DNA from: an uncultured Ignavibacteria bacterium
GTDB lineage: Bacteria > Bacteroidota > Ignavibacteria > Ignavibacteriales > Ignavibacteriaceae
Assembly (NCBI GenBank): GCA_937996765.1
Contig: CALKUG010000024.1
Span: 1-9,380 of the forward strand
Direction: 5' to 3'
DNA length: 9,380 nucleotides
The position numbers were made by a program, and so were the translations under genes. Of the stretch, positions 1-8,600 are shown one piece after another (the stretch's first letter is position 1; every line of letters begins with the position of its first letter). A model generated the notes under the pieces. The model had not been told where the DNA came from. It did no database searches and worked only from the letters and a program-made list of their open reading frames with translations.

Positions 1-59
1 TTTTTTTTTTTATAAAATCAAACTCGACCCGGCCGCATTTCTTTAACCACTTTCAGACT

Positions 60-1877
60 TTATTTCTCTGTGTACATTCCTTCGATGAGATGTTTATATC
101 TCTCTTCAATAACTTTGCGCTTTAACTTTAACGAGGGTGTCATTTCGCCTGTTTCGAGGGTAAATGGCTGTTCAAGCAAAGCAAATTTGCGTACACGCTC
201 ATAATTAGCAAGATTCTTTTGAAATCGAACAAGTTCATTTTCCATAAGAGCAATAATTTGTTGATTCTGAGAGAGTTCGTTATTATCGGAATAGGGTATT
301 CCGTGCGAATCTGCATACTCTCGCAATGCCTCGTAATCAGGCACTATCAGGGCACTTAAAAACATTCTTCTATCACCAATTAAAACAAATTGGTCGATGT
401 ATTTGCTTGCAAGAAACATATTTTCAATTGGTGTAGGAGCTATGTACTTTCCACCGCTTGTTTTGAATAGATGTTTTTTCCTATCGGTAATCATCAAGAA
501 ACCTTCGGCGTCAAAAACTCCAATATCACCGGTATGAAGCCATCCGTCGATTATGGTTGAACGTGTTTCTTTTTCGTTTTTATAATAGCATTGCATGATA
601 TTAGAACCGCGTGCGAGAATTTCGCCATCATGTGCAATTTTTACTTCAACACCCGGGAAAGGTTTTCCTACAGTGCCAAATTTGTAATTATCGTACCTAT
701 TTGCGGCTATTACCGGCGAGGACTCGGTTAAACCATATCCCTCGAGTATTACGATTCCTATAGTCTCAAAAAACTCACCAAGCTCTCTGGGAAGTGCTGC
801 ACCACCTGAAACAAAAAATCGTAGATTCCCGCCGGTTCTTTCGCGTAATTTGCTAAACACTACTTTGTCGGCTAACTTATTTGCTGCAGAAAGGGTGAAA
901 GAGGATTGCCCTTTTTTTCTCATTTCCTGATATTTTAATCCGGTATCCACAGCCCAATTGAATATCTTTTGTTTTGCGGGGCTTTGTTTCTCAACATTTT
1001 TTTGAATTTTTGAATAGATGCGTTCAAACAGACGAGGTACGGTTGTCATTACCGTTGGCTTAACGTCCAGCAGGTCCGTTGCAACAGTTTCTATACTTTG
1101 TGCATAATAAATGGCTGCACCAGAAGCCAAGCCGGTATAATACCCGGCCATGCGTTCAAAAATATGGCAGAGCGGTAAAAAGGAGAGGAAGGTATCTGTC
1201 TCGTGAATAGGAAAAGATTCAAGTGCCGCTTTAACATTTGATACGATATTTTTATGAGTTAGTACCACACCCTTGGGTTCACCGGTAGTGCCGGATGTGT
1301 AAATGATAGTACAAACATCGTTTTCACTAACGCGGTTGAGCGCTGCACTAAAATGATGAGGATGCTTTAAACTATACTCGTCACCTCGTTTTTGAACATC
1401 TTCAAAACTAAAAATATAGGGTTCGTTCTCGGGTTTATCTTTAGCATTTAAAATGATGATAAATTTAAGAAACTTTAATTGCTTGCGTATTTTTAATACT
1501 TTAGTCAGCTGCAATTTGTTCGATAGAACAAGGCCCACTGATTCAGAGTTATTTAGTATGAACTCAATATTATCTGATGTGAGCGAAGGATAGAGAGGAA
1601 CATCAACTGCCCCCAAACCTAAAGTAGCCATATCGGTATATACCCACTCAGGTCTATTCTCAGAAATAATTGCAACTTTCTCTTTTGGCTCAAGACCAAG
1701 AGATGCTAATCCAAGTGCAAACCTTTCGGTCTCTTTACGAAATTGTGTGTATGAAATGGGTTTAAACTTCCCGTCAACACGTGAATAAAGAACGTCCTTA
1801 TCGGTGTTTTTTGCACGTTCTTCGGTTAGCCATTGAAACAACTCCGCAATGGTTCTAAAGTCTTTTAACAAAGCCAT
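60..1877 (-). CDS. Long-chain fatty acid-CoA ligase (AMP-forming acyl-CoA synthetase, FAA1/FadD15-like)
   Basis: This 605-residue protein should activate a fatty acid with ATP to acyl-AMP and then transfer it to CoA, feeding lipid synthesis or beta-oxidation at the cytoplasmic face of the membrane. Seen in the sequence: the phosphate-binding loop YTSGTTGEPKG (residues 193-203), the A5 motif YGLTES (381-386), the A7 motif GWLHTGDIG (445-453) whose Asp binds the ribose, the hinge region DRKKHLFKTSGGKYIAP (465-481), and a C-terminal TPSLKLKRK (580-588) carrying the probable adenylation lysine near K584. The length and the long insertion around residues 290-340 fit the eukaryote-like FAA1 (COG1022) branch rather than short FadD proteins. 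All core motifs are present, so the enzyme looks intact. The start is supported by an upstream AGGA and by the typical N-terminal 'T-I-A-E-L' opening. It is the last of three minus-strand genes, 71 bases after the DUF5009 gene. The family is near certain; chain-length preference cannot be read from the sequence. Confidence 0.95.
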   Translation of the reverse strand: MALLKDFRTIAELFQWLTEERAKNTDKDVLYSRVDGKFKPISYTQFRKETERFALGLASLGLEPKEKVAIISENRPEWVYTDMATLGLGAVDVPLYPSLTSDNIEFILNNSESVGLVLSNKLQLTKVLKIRKQLKFLKFIIILNAKDKPENEPYIFSFEDVQKRGDEYSLKHPHHFSAALNRVSENDVCTIIYTSGTTGEPKGVVLTHKNIVSNVKAALESFPIHETDTFLSFLPLCHIFERMAGYYTGLASGAAIYYAQSIETVATDLLDVKPTVMTTVPRLFERIYSKIQKNVEKQSPAKQKIFNWAVDTGLKYQEMRKKGQSSFTLSAANKLADKVVFSKLRERTGGNLRFFVSGGAALPRELGEFFETIGIVILEGYGLTESSPVIAANRYDNYKFGTVGKPFPGVEVKIAHDGEILARGSNIMQCYYKNEKETRSTIIDGWLHTGDIGVFDAEGFLMITDRKKHLFKTSGGKYIAPTPIENMFLASKYIDQFVLIGDRRMFLSALIVPDYEALREYADSHGIPYSDNNELSQNQQIIALMENELVRFQKNLANYERVRKFALLEQPFTLETGEMTPSLKLKRKVIEERYKHLIEGMYTEK

Positions 1878-1882
1878 AATAT

Positions 1883-1886
1883 TCCT
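1883..1886 (-). promoter_or_regulatory. Probable Shine-Dalgarno of the acyl-CoA ligase
   Basis: On the minus strand, AGGA lies five bases before the ATG at 1877. It supports that start codon. It is a short, moderate match to the anti-SD sequence. No obvious promoter or intrinsic terminator was found in the 71-base gap around it, which is compatible with read-through from the upstream DUF5009 gene. Confidence 0.45.
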
Positions 1887-1948
1887 ATAATCTTGTACTG
1901 TTTAGCAAACACAATAAATACTGAATAAGTTTACTAATTGATTCAAAT

Positions 1949-3379
1949 CTATGTACGCCAAAATATCTTTTTTCTGGTAAATATCATCACAAACCCTGCA
2001 GTAATTAAAGTTACAATTAGTCCTCGTAAAGCTCCGAGCCACGGTGTTGTAAAAATAGAATTAAATAATTCATCCACATATGTAAGGGTTAATAGTGGGT
2101 AAATAAAGCTTGCACCGGCAACATAAGCGATCATTGGGTTTTGACCATTTTCTATAAACAGAGAAAAATATTTTTTCTTGCCGGCAACATCTATCAAGAG
2201 TGTGAAGCTTAGTAGTGTAAAAAACGCAAGACCTGAAGTTACAAAATAATACGAAAGAGTGCTGTGGTCTTTTTTAATGCCTCCTTCAAATGGTTCGAAA
2301 GCGAGTCCAATTAGAAGAAATGTGCTACCCCATCGAACAAAGTTGTGAAACAGAATTTCACGGGAAGTTTTTGAGTTGTTGGTTAACCAGTATAAAACCA
2401 TGCACAACAAAGCAGTAGCTAACACTGTTTCTAAGAGCCAGCGGTTATAAAGCCCAACCAACTGTACAACAACCGTTAAGAGAGAGAGTAACGAGACGCT
2501 ATAGACCTTTAAAGGCGAGTAGAAAGATAATTGGGGTTCTTCTTCTTTGCTGTTGAATTGCTTTAGAATAAGGTCGCCAGCAATGGTTCCAGGAAGAACT
2601 ATAAACAAATATTTAAGGAACCAAGGATTGAAAAGCCAGGAAGAGGAGAATAATTTTGAAAGGTCATGGACATAACTACCTTCTACTCCATAAGAGAGAC
2701 GAATACCGAGTAACAAGGCAAGAACGGCTACGCGTGTACCAATCGAGTTAGCGGTAATCATCCAAATCACACCACCGGCAACAGCTACATTGGCAAGAAC
2801 AAGAATGATAATGTCAAATCTTTTGAACGAAAACTCGCCACCTTTTGGGTATTGTGCAAAATACAACAGTGCAATAATGCCAGCCAGTGCAGAGTACTTG
2901 AGAATGTTCGAACCCAATTTTGAAAATGTGTTTGGGTATCGCATAAAAAACAAAAACATAAGTAAGAACCCAATAATACCAATCCATTGTGCGGCGGTTG
3001 AACCTGCAGAACTAATAAGGTAGGGTTTGAAGTGTTGAAGAACAATCGCGAAAAAAGCTAACAGCAAACCCCGTGAGATGAAGGACAGAGTAATTTTAAA
3101 TTTTGAAGCACCTTTTTGCAGTTTACCCGAAAGGGCAAGGGGAAAGGCGGCACCCATTGCAAAAAGGAAAAAAGGGAAGACTAAGTCCACCCACGAAATA
3201 CCCGGAATAGAGGGGTCGAATTTATGAAGCGGAGGAGGAACTTGTACGTGGTACATCCAACCGGGAAGAACTCCGTAGGGAACTCTACCTGATAAAATCA
3301 TGGTAATAATTGCAAATCCTCGCAAAGCATCCAAGGCTAAAGCTCGCTTCGAGGTTGTAGGAGTGAGAGATTCATTCAT
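1949..3379 (-). CDS. DUF5009 multi-pass membrane protein, HGSNAT-like putative acyltransferase
   Basis: This 476-residue, very hydrophobic protein has about 11-14 predicted membrane segments by eye, for example near residues 15-30, 64-83, 100-115, 132-147, 160-175, 189-210, 255-271, 293-311, 315-333, 350-364, 379-399, 417-434 and 448-468. The N-terminus carries the signature seen in DUF5009 and related heparan-alpha-glucosaminide N-acetyltransferase-like proteins: ALDALRGFAI (14-23), a Pro-rich loop WMYHVQVPPP (41-50), and WVDLVFPFFLFAMGAA (63-78). A later NGQNPM (411-416) resembles the conserved Asn-containing segment near the C-terminal helices of that superfamily. By family analogy it may move an acyl group from cytoplasmic acyl-CoA onto an extracytoplasmic sugar or glycan. 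No substrate has been shown for DUF5009 that I know of, so this is inference. The start is supported by AAAGGA upstream. It sits between a sensor kinase and an acyl-CoA synthetase on the same strand. The DUF5009 assignment rests on motif memory, not on a profile search. Confidence 0.85.
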   Translation of the reverse strand: MNESLTPTTSKRALALDALRGFAIITMILSGRVPYGVLPGWMYHVQVPPPLHKFDPSIPGISWVDLVFPFFLFAMGAAFPLALSGKLQKGASKFKITLSFISRGLLLAFFAIVLQHFKPYLISSAGSTAAQWIGIIGFLLMFLFFMRYPNTFSKLGSNILKYSALAGIIALLYFAQYPKGGEFSFKRFDIIILVLANVAVAGGVIWMITANSIGTRVAVLALLLGIRLSYGVEGSYVHDLSKLFSSSWLFNPWFLKYLFIVLPGTIAGDLILKQFNSKEEEPQLSFYSPLKVYSVSLLSLLTVVVQLVGLYNRWLLETVLATALLCMVLYWLTNNSKTSREILFHNFVRWGSTFLLIGLAFEPFEGGIKKDHSTLSYYFVTSGLAFFTLLSFTLLIDVAGKKKYFSLFIENGQNPMIAYVAGASFIYPLLTLTYVDELFNSIFTTPWLGALRGLIVTLITAGFVMIFTRKKIFWRT

Positions 3380-3388
3380 TGCTTGCAG

Positions 3389-3394
3389 TCCTTT
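3389..3394 (-). promoter_or_regulatory. Shine-Dalgarno of the DUF5009 gene
   Basis: On the minus strand, AAAGGA stands nine bases before the ATG at 3379 and supports that start. It is the clearest ribosome-binding site in the window. The histidine kinase and the 2-oxoglutarate enzyme have no comparable purine-rich site. Confidence 0.5.
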
Positions 3395-3452
3395 ATTTAT
3401 TTCTGCTAACCCGCAGAGTTTTTTAGGTTGTTTGGCTGCGATATTTCAGGTA

Positions 3453-5399
3453 CTAAAGAGGAATAGTAAATGTGAAGCGACTACCTTTACCCGGTTCGCT
3501 ATCAACGGTTAATTTACCTTTATGAGCATCAGCAAATTCTTTGCTTATTTTTAAACCGAATCCGGTACCACGTTCATTGTTGGTACCTTTGCTCGTAAAT
3601 TTGCTATCTAAATCAAAAATACGTGACGCTACAGATTTTTCCATACCTTTCCCAAAATCCTGCACCCAGAATTCCACATTCTTTTCATTTTTTATAGCTC
3701 CGATAATTATAACGGAGTCATTGAAAGAAAATTTTATGGCATTATTAAGAAAATTTCTGATAACAGTTTCACAGATAAATCTATCGGCCGAGAACTTAAA
3801 TCCCGGAGAACAATCTACGGAAAGATTAATATTCTTATTTTTTGCCGTCAATTCATACATCGAGCTTAGAGAACGCAAAAACGGTTCTGCATCAATATCA
3901 GATTTTGTAATTGTAATTTCGCCTTTTTGTGCTCGTGCCCATGTAAGTAAATCCATTAATAGTTTCATCACTTCGTTAGAGGCACTATAGAGGGATTCAA
4001 TTAATGATTTGCGTTCTTCGTCGGAATACTCATCATACTCACTATGGAGTATTTCAGTGTAGATAGAAACTGCAGTGAAAGGATTTTTCAAATCGTGCGC
4101 AATTATTGAAAACAACTTGTCTTTGCTGTTGTTTAGCTCTTGCAGCAGTTGGTTAGCTCTCTTTTCGCTTCGGTATTTCGAAACATATAATCCGCCTAAA
4201 CCTAAAACAAACAATGCAAGAATTATAAAAAGAGTAGTAGTAACTTTTTGATATTCAATATCCCTGCGGAGTATCTCGTTTTCTTTGTCCTTTTTTTCCA
4301 TAGCAAGGGCAGTCTGCATATCCCCGATTTTTAATAAACTCTCTTGACTGTAGATTTTCTCTCTTAAACTATCGAATGCTGCTAACGAAGTGTACGCTTG
4401 TTGGAAATTACCTTTCGAAACAGAAACTGTTGCTAATGTTCTGTAACCTTCCATAAGTTGATCTTGATGTCCGGTTAAGTTAGCTTGTTGAATTGCATTG
4501 ATAAGATATTTCTCAGCTCTATTAAAATCCATTAATTTTGCATAGATTTTACCAAGACGATTGTAGTTTATAATCTCGCCATATTTGTGCTCAATGGATA
4601 TATCAATTTCGAGAGCCTGTTGGGCCGAATTTAGGGCTTCTGAGTAATTTCCTTGTTTAAAGTACAAATCTGAGATTCCGCCATAGGCATAGCTTTCACC
4701 TTTACGGTAATTGGCTTGTTTGCTCACTTCTATTGATCGATAAAAAACTTCTAAAGATTCCTTGTATTTCCCCAACATCTCTTGAGCTAAAGCAATGTTT
4801 GTGAGCGATTTTGCTATACCTCTTTTATCGCTGTTTTTTTGGCGATATTCTAACGATTGTTGAAAACTTTCAAGTGCTTTTGGATAGTCCTTTAACCTCA
4901 GATAAACTTCACCCATGTCGTTATATGCATAAGCAAGACCTTTAGTGTCATTTAGCAATTCAAAAATTTTAAGTGATGCAATAATTTTTTCAAGAGCAGG
5001 GGAATAAAGTGCGTTCTTGAAAAAATAATCTCCAATATTGCTCAAAGAATAAGCAATAGATGAACTATCTTCGTTGAATATTGCAAGGTCGTATGCGCGA
5101 TTGTAATATTGAATTGCGGAATCGAGGTAACCGAGATTACTATAAATAACCCCAATGTAATTGAACACATCAGCTTTAAGGTCGTCGTTTGGTGAGCTGT
5201 CGAGGATATGTAGTGATGTGTAACCGTATTCAATGGCTGAAGAGGGGCTGATACTACGATAATCCCAGCAAAGATTTGCAAAAACTCGGGCTTTTGCGGT
5301 ATCAGGCTGATTTTTTGAAACGGATAGAATGCTATCAACCGAAGGTTGAGCAAACAACAATACCGTAAAAAAAAGGAAAAATGCCGCTGATTTTATCAT
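3453..5399 (-). CDS. TPR-containing transmembrane sensor histidine kinase
   Basis: This 648-residue protein is a two-component sensor that should autophosphorylate on a histidine in response to an extracytoplasmic signal. Order of parts: a signal peptide (about 1-17, hydrophobic core ending LLFA-Q); an array of tetratricopeptide repeats from about 75 to 350, with repeated 'G-x-Y-x-x-A-L/I' helices such as LGYLDSAIQYY and LKDYPKALESF; a coiled-coil stretch rich in Lys and Glu; one membrane helix at about 388-408; then a HisKA domain with H-box SIIAHDLKNP (phospho-acceptor H435), and a HATPase domain with N-box around N549-N553 (RNFLNNA), G1 box DFGKGM (581-586) and G2 box GTGFGLKIS (611-619). 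The kinase motifs are complete, so it should be active. No receiver or output domain is fused and no response regulator lies in the window. This architecture is common in Bacteroidota and relatives. No Shine-Dalgarno is visible; the start is chosen because it opens directly into the signal peptide. The ligand is unknown. Confidence 0.93.
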   Translation of the reverse strand: MIKSAAFFLFFTVLLFAQPSVDSILSVSKNQPDTAKARVFANLCWDYRSISPSSAIEYGYTSLHILDSSPNDDLKADVFNYIGVIYSNLGYLDSAIQYYNRAYDLAIFNEDSSSIAYSLSNIGDYFFKNALYSPALEKIIASLKIFELLNDTKGLAYAYNDMGEVYLRLKDYPKALESFQQSLEYRQKNSDKRGIAKSLTNIALAQEMLGKYKESLEVFYRSIEVSKQANYRKGESYAYGGISDLYFKQGNYSEALNSAQQALEIDISIEHKYGEIINYNRLGKIYAKLMDFNRAEKYLINAIQQANLTGHQDQLMEGYRTLATVSVSKGNFQQAYTSLAAFDSLREKIYSQESLLKIGDMQTALAMEKKDKENEILRRDIEYQKVTTTLFIILALFVLGLGGLYVSKYRSEKRANQLLQELNNSKDKLFSIIAHDLKNPFTAVSIYTEILHSEYDEYSDEERKSLIESLYSASNEVMKLLMDLLTWARAQKGEITITKSDIDAEPFLRSLSSMYELTAKNKNINLSVDCSPGFKFSADRFICETVIRNFLNNAIKFSFNDSVIIIGAIKNEKNVEFWVQDFGKGMEKSVASRIFDLDSKFTSKGTNNERGTGFGLKISKEFADAHKGKLTVDSEPGKGSRFTFTIPL

Positions 5400-5619
5400 A
5401 AATAAAAACTATTAAACTTTAATGTAATGATAGCTAAACACCGCTAAAACTTAAACAAAATAATCATGAGTAAAAAGAAATTTTTGAACTTATATGTGAT
5501 TAAATTGGAATTGCGGTATATTTTTTACGCGTCATTTTTCTGAACCTAAATAGAAAATAATTAGTTTTACTTATACGAGATTTCCATTTTATTAAATAAA
5601 CGAAGTAGATAACTGCACT
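5400..5619. promoter_or_regulatory. Divergent intergenic region between the histidine kinase and kgd
   Basis: These 220 AT-rich bases lie between two outward-facing start codons, so they must hold the promoters for both genes unless transcription starts further away. I see no open frame of note, no RNA gene and no clear inverted repeat. On the plus strand the best -7-like matches to the Bacteroidota TAnnTTTG element are TATATTTT at 5517-5524 and TAGTTTTA at 5562-5569, each off by one base, and neither has a TTG at the expected distance upstream. Neither start codon is preceded by a Shine-Dalgarno. The presence of promoters is therefore inferred from gene orientation; exact sites are not resolved. 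Confidence 0.5.
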
Positions 5620-8600
5620 ATGCAAGAAATTGAACAAAATAATGAGCAAACCGGCTCATTTGGAGCCAATTCATGGTTTGTAGAAGAGATTTATAATAGT
5701 TACAGAGATAACCCGGAAGATTTACCTGAGCAATGGAAGGCATATTTTGGAAATATGCTCAATTCAACCAACGGAAAAGGAACTCAGCCGGCTAATGGAA
5801 TAGGGCAAACAGGTAAGCCGGTAAAATATCCGCAACCACTTCCCGGAGATGATGTTCGTCCTTTAACCGGTGCAGCTGGAAAAATAATTGACAATATGGA
5901 TAGCTCGCTTACGGTTCCTACTGCCACATCTCAAAGAACGGTTCCGGTTAAGCTATTAGAAGAAAACCGCTTGTTAGCAAATGCTCACCTTGCAAAGTTG
6001 GGCAAAAAGAAAATCTCTTTCACTCACATCATCGGTTGGGCAATTCTGCAGGCAATTAAAAAATACCCTGTAATGAATTATTCTTTTAGCGTAAGAGAAG
6101 GGAAACCCTTTGTTAGTAAACGTTCAACAATAAATTTGGGCATAGCTATTGATGTTGAGCGTAAAGATGGAACACGCAACTTGATGGTTCCCAATATCAA
6201 AAATGCGGAACAACTTAACTTTAAACAATACCTCGAGCATTATGAGGCTTTGGTTTCGCAGTCACGAAAAGGGAGTATAGATCCCTCTGCTTTTGCCGGT
6301 ACAACAATTTCGTTAACCAATCCCGGTACCATTGGTACCATTGGCTCTATTCCGCGTCTTATGGTTGGGCAGGGAGCAATAATAGCAACGGGAGCAATAC
6401 AGTATCCTGCTGAGTATCAGGCCATGAGCCAAAGCACCATTAGCAAACTGGGTATTAGCAAGGTTCTAACGCTCACAAGCACTTACGACCATCGTATTAT
6501 TCAGGGTGCTGAGTCAGGAATGTTCTTAAAAGAAATTCATGAGCTGCTTCTGGGTTCAAATGGTTTTTACGAACAACTATTTAAAGATTTGGGTGTACCA
6601 ATCAGGCCAATGGCTTGGGAAACGGATATTCATCCCGGTTTTGCCGAAGGCACAGGCAATTTTGAAGAAATCACCAAGCACGGCAAGGTACGTCAGCTTA
6701 TTAATATGTACCGCGTGCGTGGACACCTTTTGGCTTCGATCGATCCGCTTAGACCCAATACATCATATCACCCTGAGCTTGATCCATCACATTATCAATT
6801 AACACTATGGGATTTGGATAGGCCTTACCTTACCCATGACTTTGGTAACAAAAAAACAGATTCGCTGAGAAACATACTTGCGATTCTGCAAAAAACTTAT
6901 TGTGACCATATTGGTGTTGAGTATATGCATATTCAAAACCCCGAAGAAAAAGAATGGTTGCAGAATCAAATGGAGCCGTTCCAAAACACCGCTCATTTTG
7001 ATGATGAAACAAAAAAACGTTTGCTCTATAAACTCATTCAAGCCGAAGGGTTGGAGCATTTTATTCACACAAAGTTTGTAGGCCATAAACGTTTTTCGCT
7101 CGAAGGTTTAGAAACCTTTATTCCGCTGTTGGATTATATACTTAACGAAGCAGCTGATTCCGGTGCGGAGGAAGCAGTTCTTGGTATGGCGCATAGGGGC
7201 CGACTCAATGTTCTTACCAACATTATAGGTAAAAGTTATGAGTCGTTATTCTCAGAGTTTGAAGATATTTTTGATGCAGATTCTTACGCCGGTAGTGGTG
7301 ATGTTAAATATCACCTTGGTGCGTATGGCGTTTATGAAACTCTCAACAAAAAGAAAATAGGTGTTTCGATTGCATCTAACCCTTCGCATCTCGAATGGGT
7401 GAACCCCGTTGTTGAAGGAATGGTGCGCGCTAAACAAACTCGTGCAAAAGATTCTGAGAACGAAAAGTTTCTGCCTATTCTTCTCCATGGCGATGCCGCC
7501 TTTGCCGGACAGGGAGTTGTGTCTGAAACGCTCAATCTATCTCAGCTTAAGGGCTACAGAACAGGCGGGACAATTCATATTATTACCAACAACCAAATTG
7601 GTTTTACTACAGGTCCTGAAGAAGCACGTAGCTCGCAATATGCAACCGATGTTGCCAAGATGGTTCAGGCACCTATATTTCACGTAAATGCTGATGACCC
7701 TGAAGCAACTTTGTGGGTGGGTAAAATTGCTTTCGCCTACAGAAACACTTTCAAAAAAGATATTGTGATTGATGTTGTTGGCTATCGCCGTCACGGGCAC
7801 AATGAAGGTGACGAGCCCGGATTTACACAACCGGTACTTTACGATATTATTAAAAGTCATCCATCTACTCTTGTTATTTATTCGCAAAAGCTGATTAATG
7901 AGGGCGTAATCTCAGAGGAAGAATTTAAGTCACTACGCGACGGGTTCAATGGAAGTTTGGATTCCGCACTTGCAACTGTTGCCGCTCGGGCGCAGCAATT
8001 AAAAAGTGAGGTTCCTGTTGCGGTGCAAATCTACGATCCCGCGCTACCTTTACACGAGGTTGAAACTGCGGTTACTCCTGAACACTTAAACGATTTAGTT
8101 ATTCGATTAACTACAGTTCCAGATGAGTATAATATCAATCCAAAAATTCAAAAGCTTCTTGATAAGAGGAGAGAATTTATTTTGGATCCTCACGGTAAAG
8201 CTGATTGGTCACTTGGTGAAGGATTAGCTTTTGCGAGCTTGGTAGCAGAGGGAATTCCTGTACGTTTGAGCGGACAAGATTGTGTGCGCGGTACTTTTAG
8301 TCAACGTCATATAGCCGTTACAGATGTTTATACACAAGAAGAATATTTCCCTGTAAACCATATGTTCAATCAGCAGGAGAGTGTTGAAGCTTTAGATAGT
8401 TTGCTTTCAGAAGCTGCTGTTATGGGCTTTGAATATGGGTATTCTACTGCCGACCCCAATTCTTTAGTGCTTTGGGAAGCACAGTTTGGCGACTTTGCAA
8501 ATGGCGCTCAGATCATCATAGATAATTTTATTGTAGCTTCATACGAGAAATGGCGTACGCCCAACAACTTAGTTCTTATGTTGCCACACGGCTTTGAAGG

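Noticed and set aside
1..11. Run of eleven T at the window edge
   Set aside because: It could be the U-tract of an intrinsic terminator for a plus-strand gene lying to the left, but the stem would be outside the window, so it cannot be called. On the minus strand it is a run of A and does not terminate the acyl-CoA ligase gene. Nothing else is seen in 1-59.
3541..3990. Plus-strand open frame of 149 codons opposite the kinase domain
   Set aside because: It lies wholly antisense to the conserved HisKA/HATPase region, has no Shine-Dalgarno and no recognisable motif; it is a by-product of the real gene's codon use.
6325..6342. Perfect tandem duplication of the 9-base unit GGTACCATT
   Set aside because: It encodes the Gly-Thr-Ile-Gly-Thr-Ile part of the E2 motif NPGTIGTIG, which is conserved in the family as protein sequence. 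It is explained by coding constraint, not by a repeat element.
7537..7887. Minus-strand open frame of 116 codons inside kgd
   Set aside because: It is antisense to the ThDP-binding core of kgd, which is unmistakably coding on the plus strand. The translation shows no family features.
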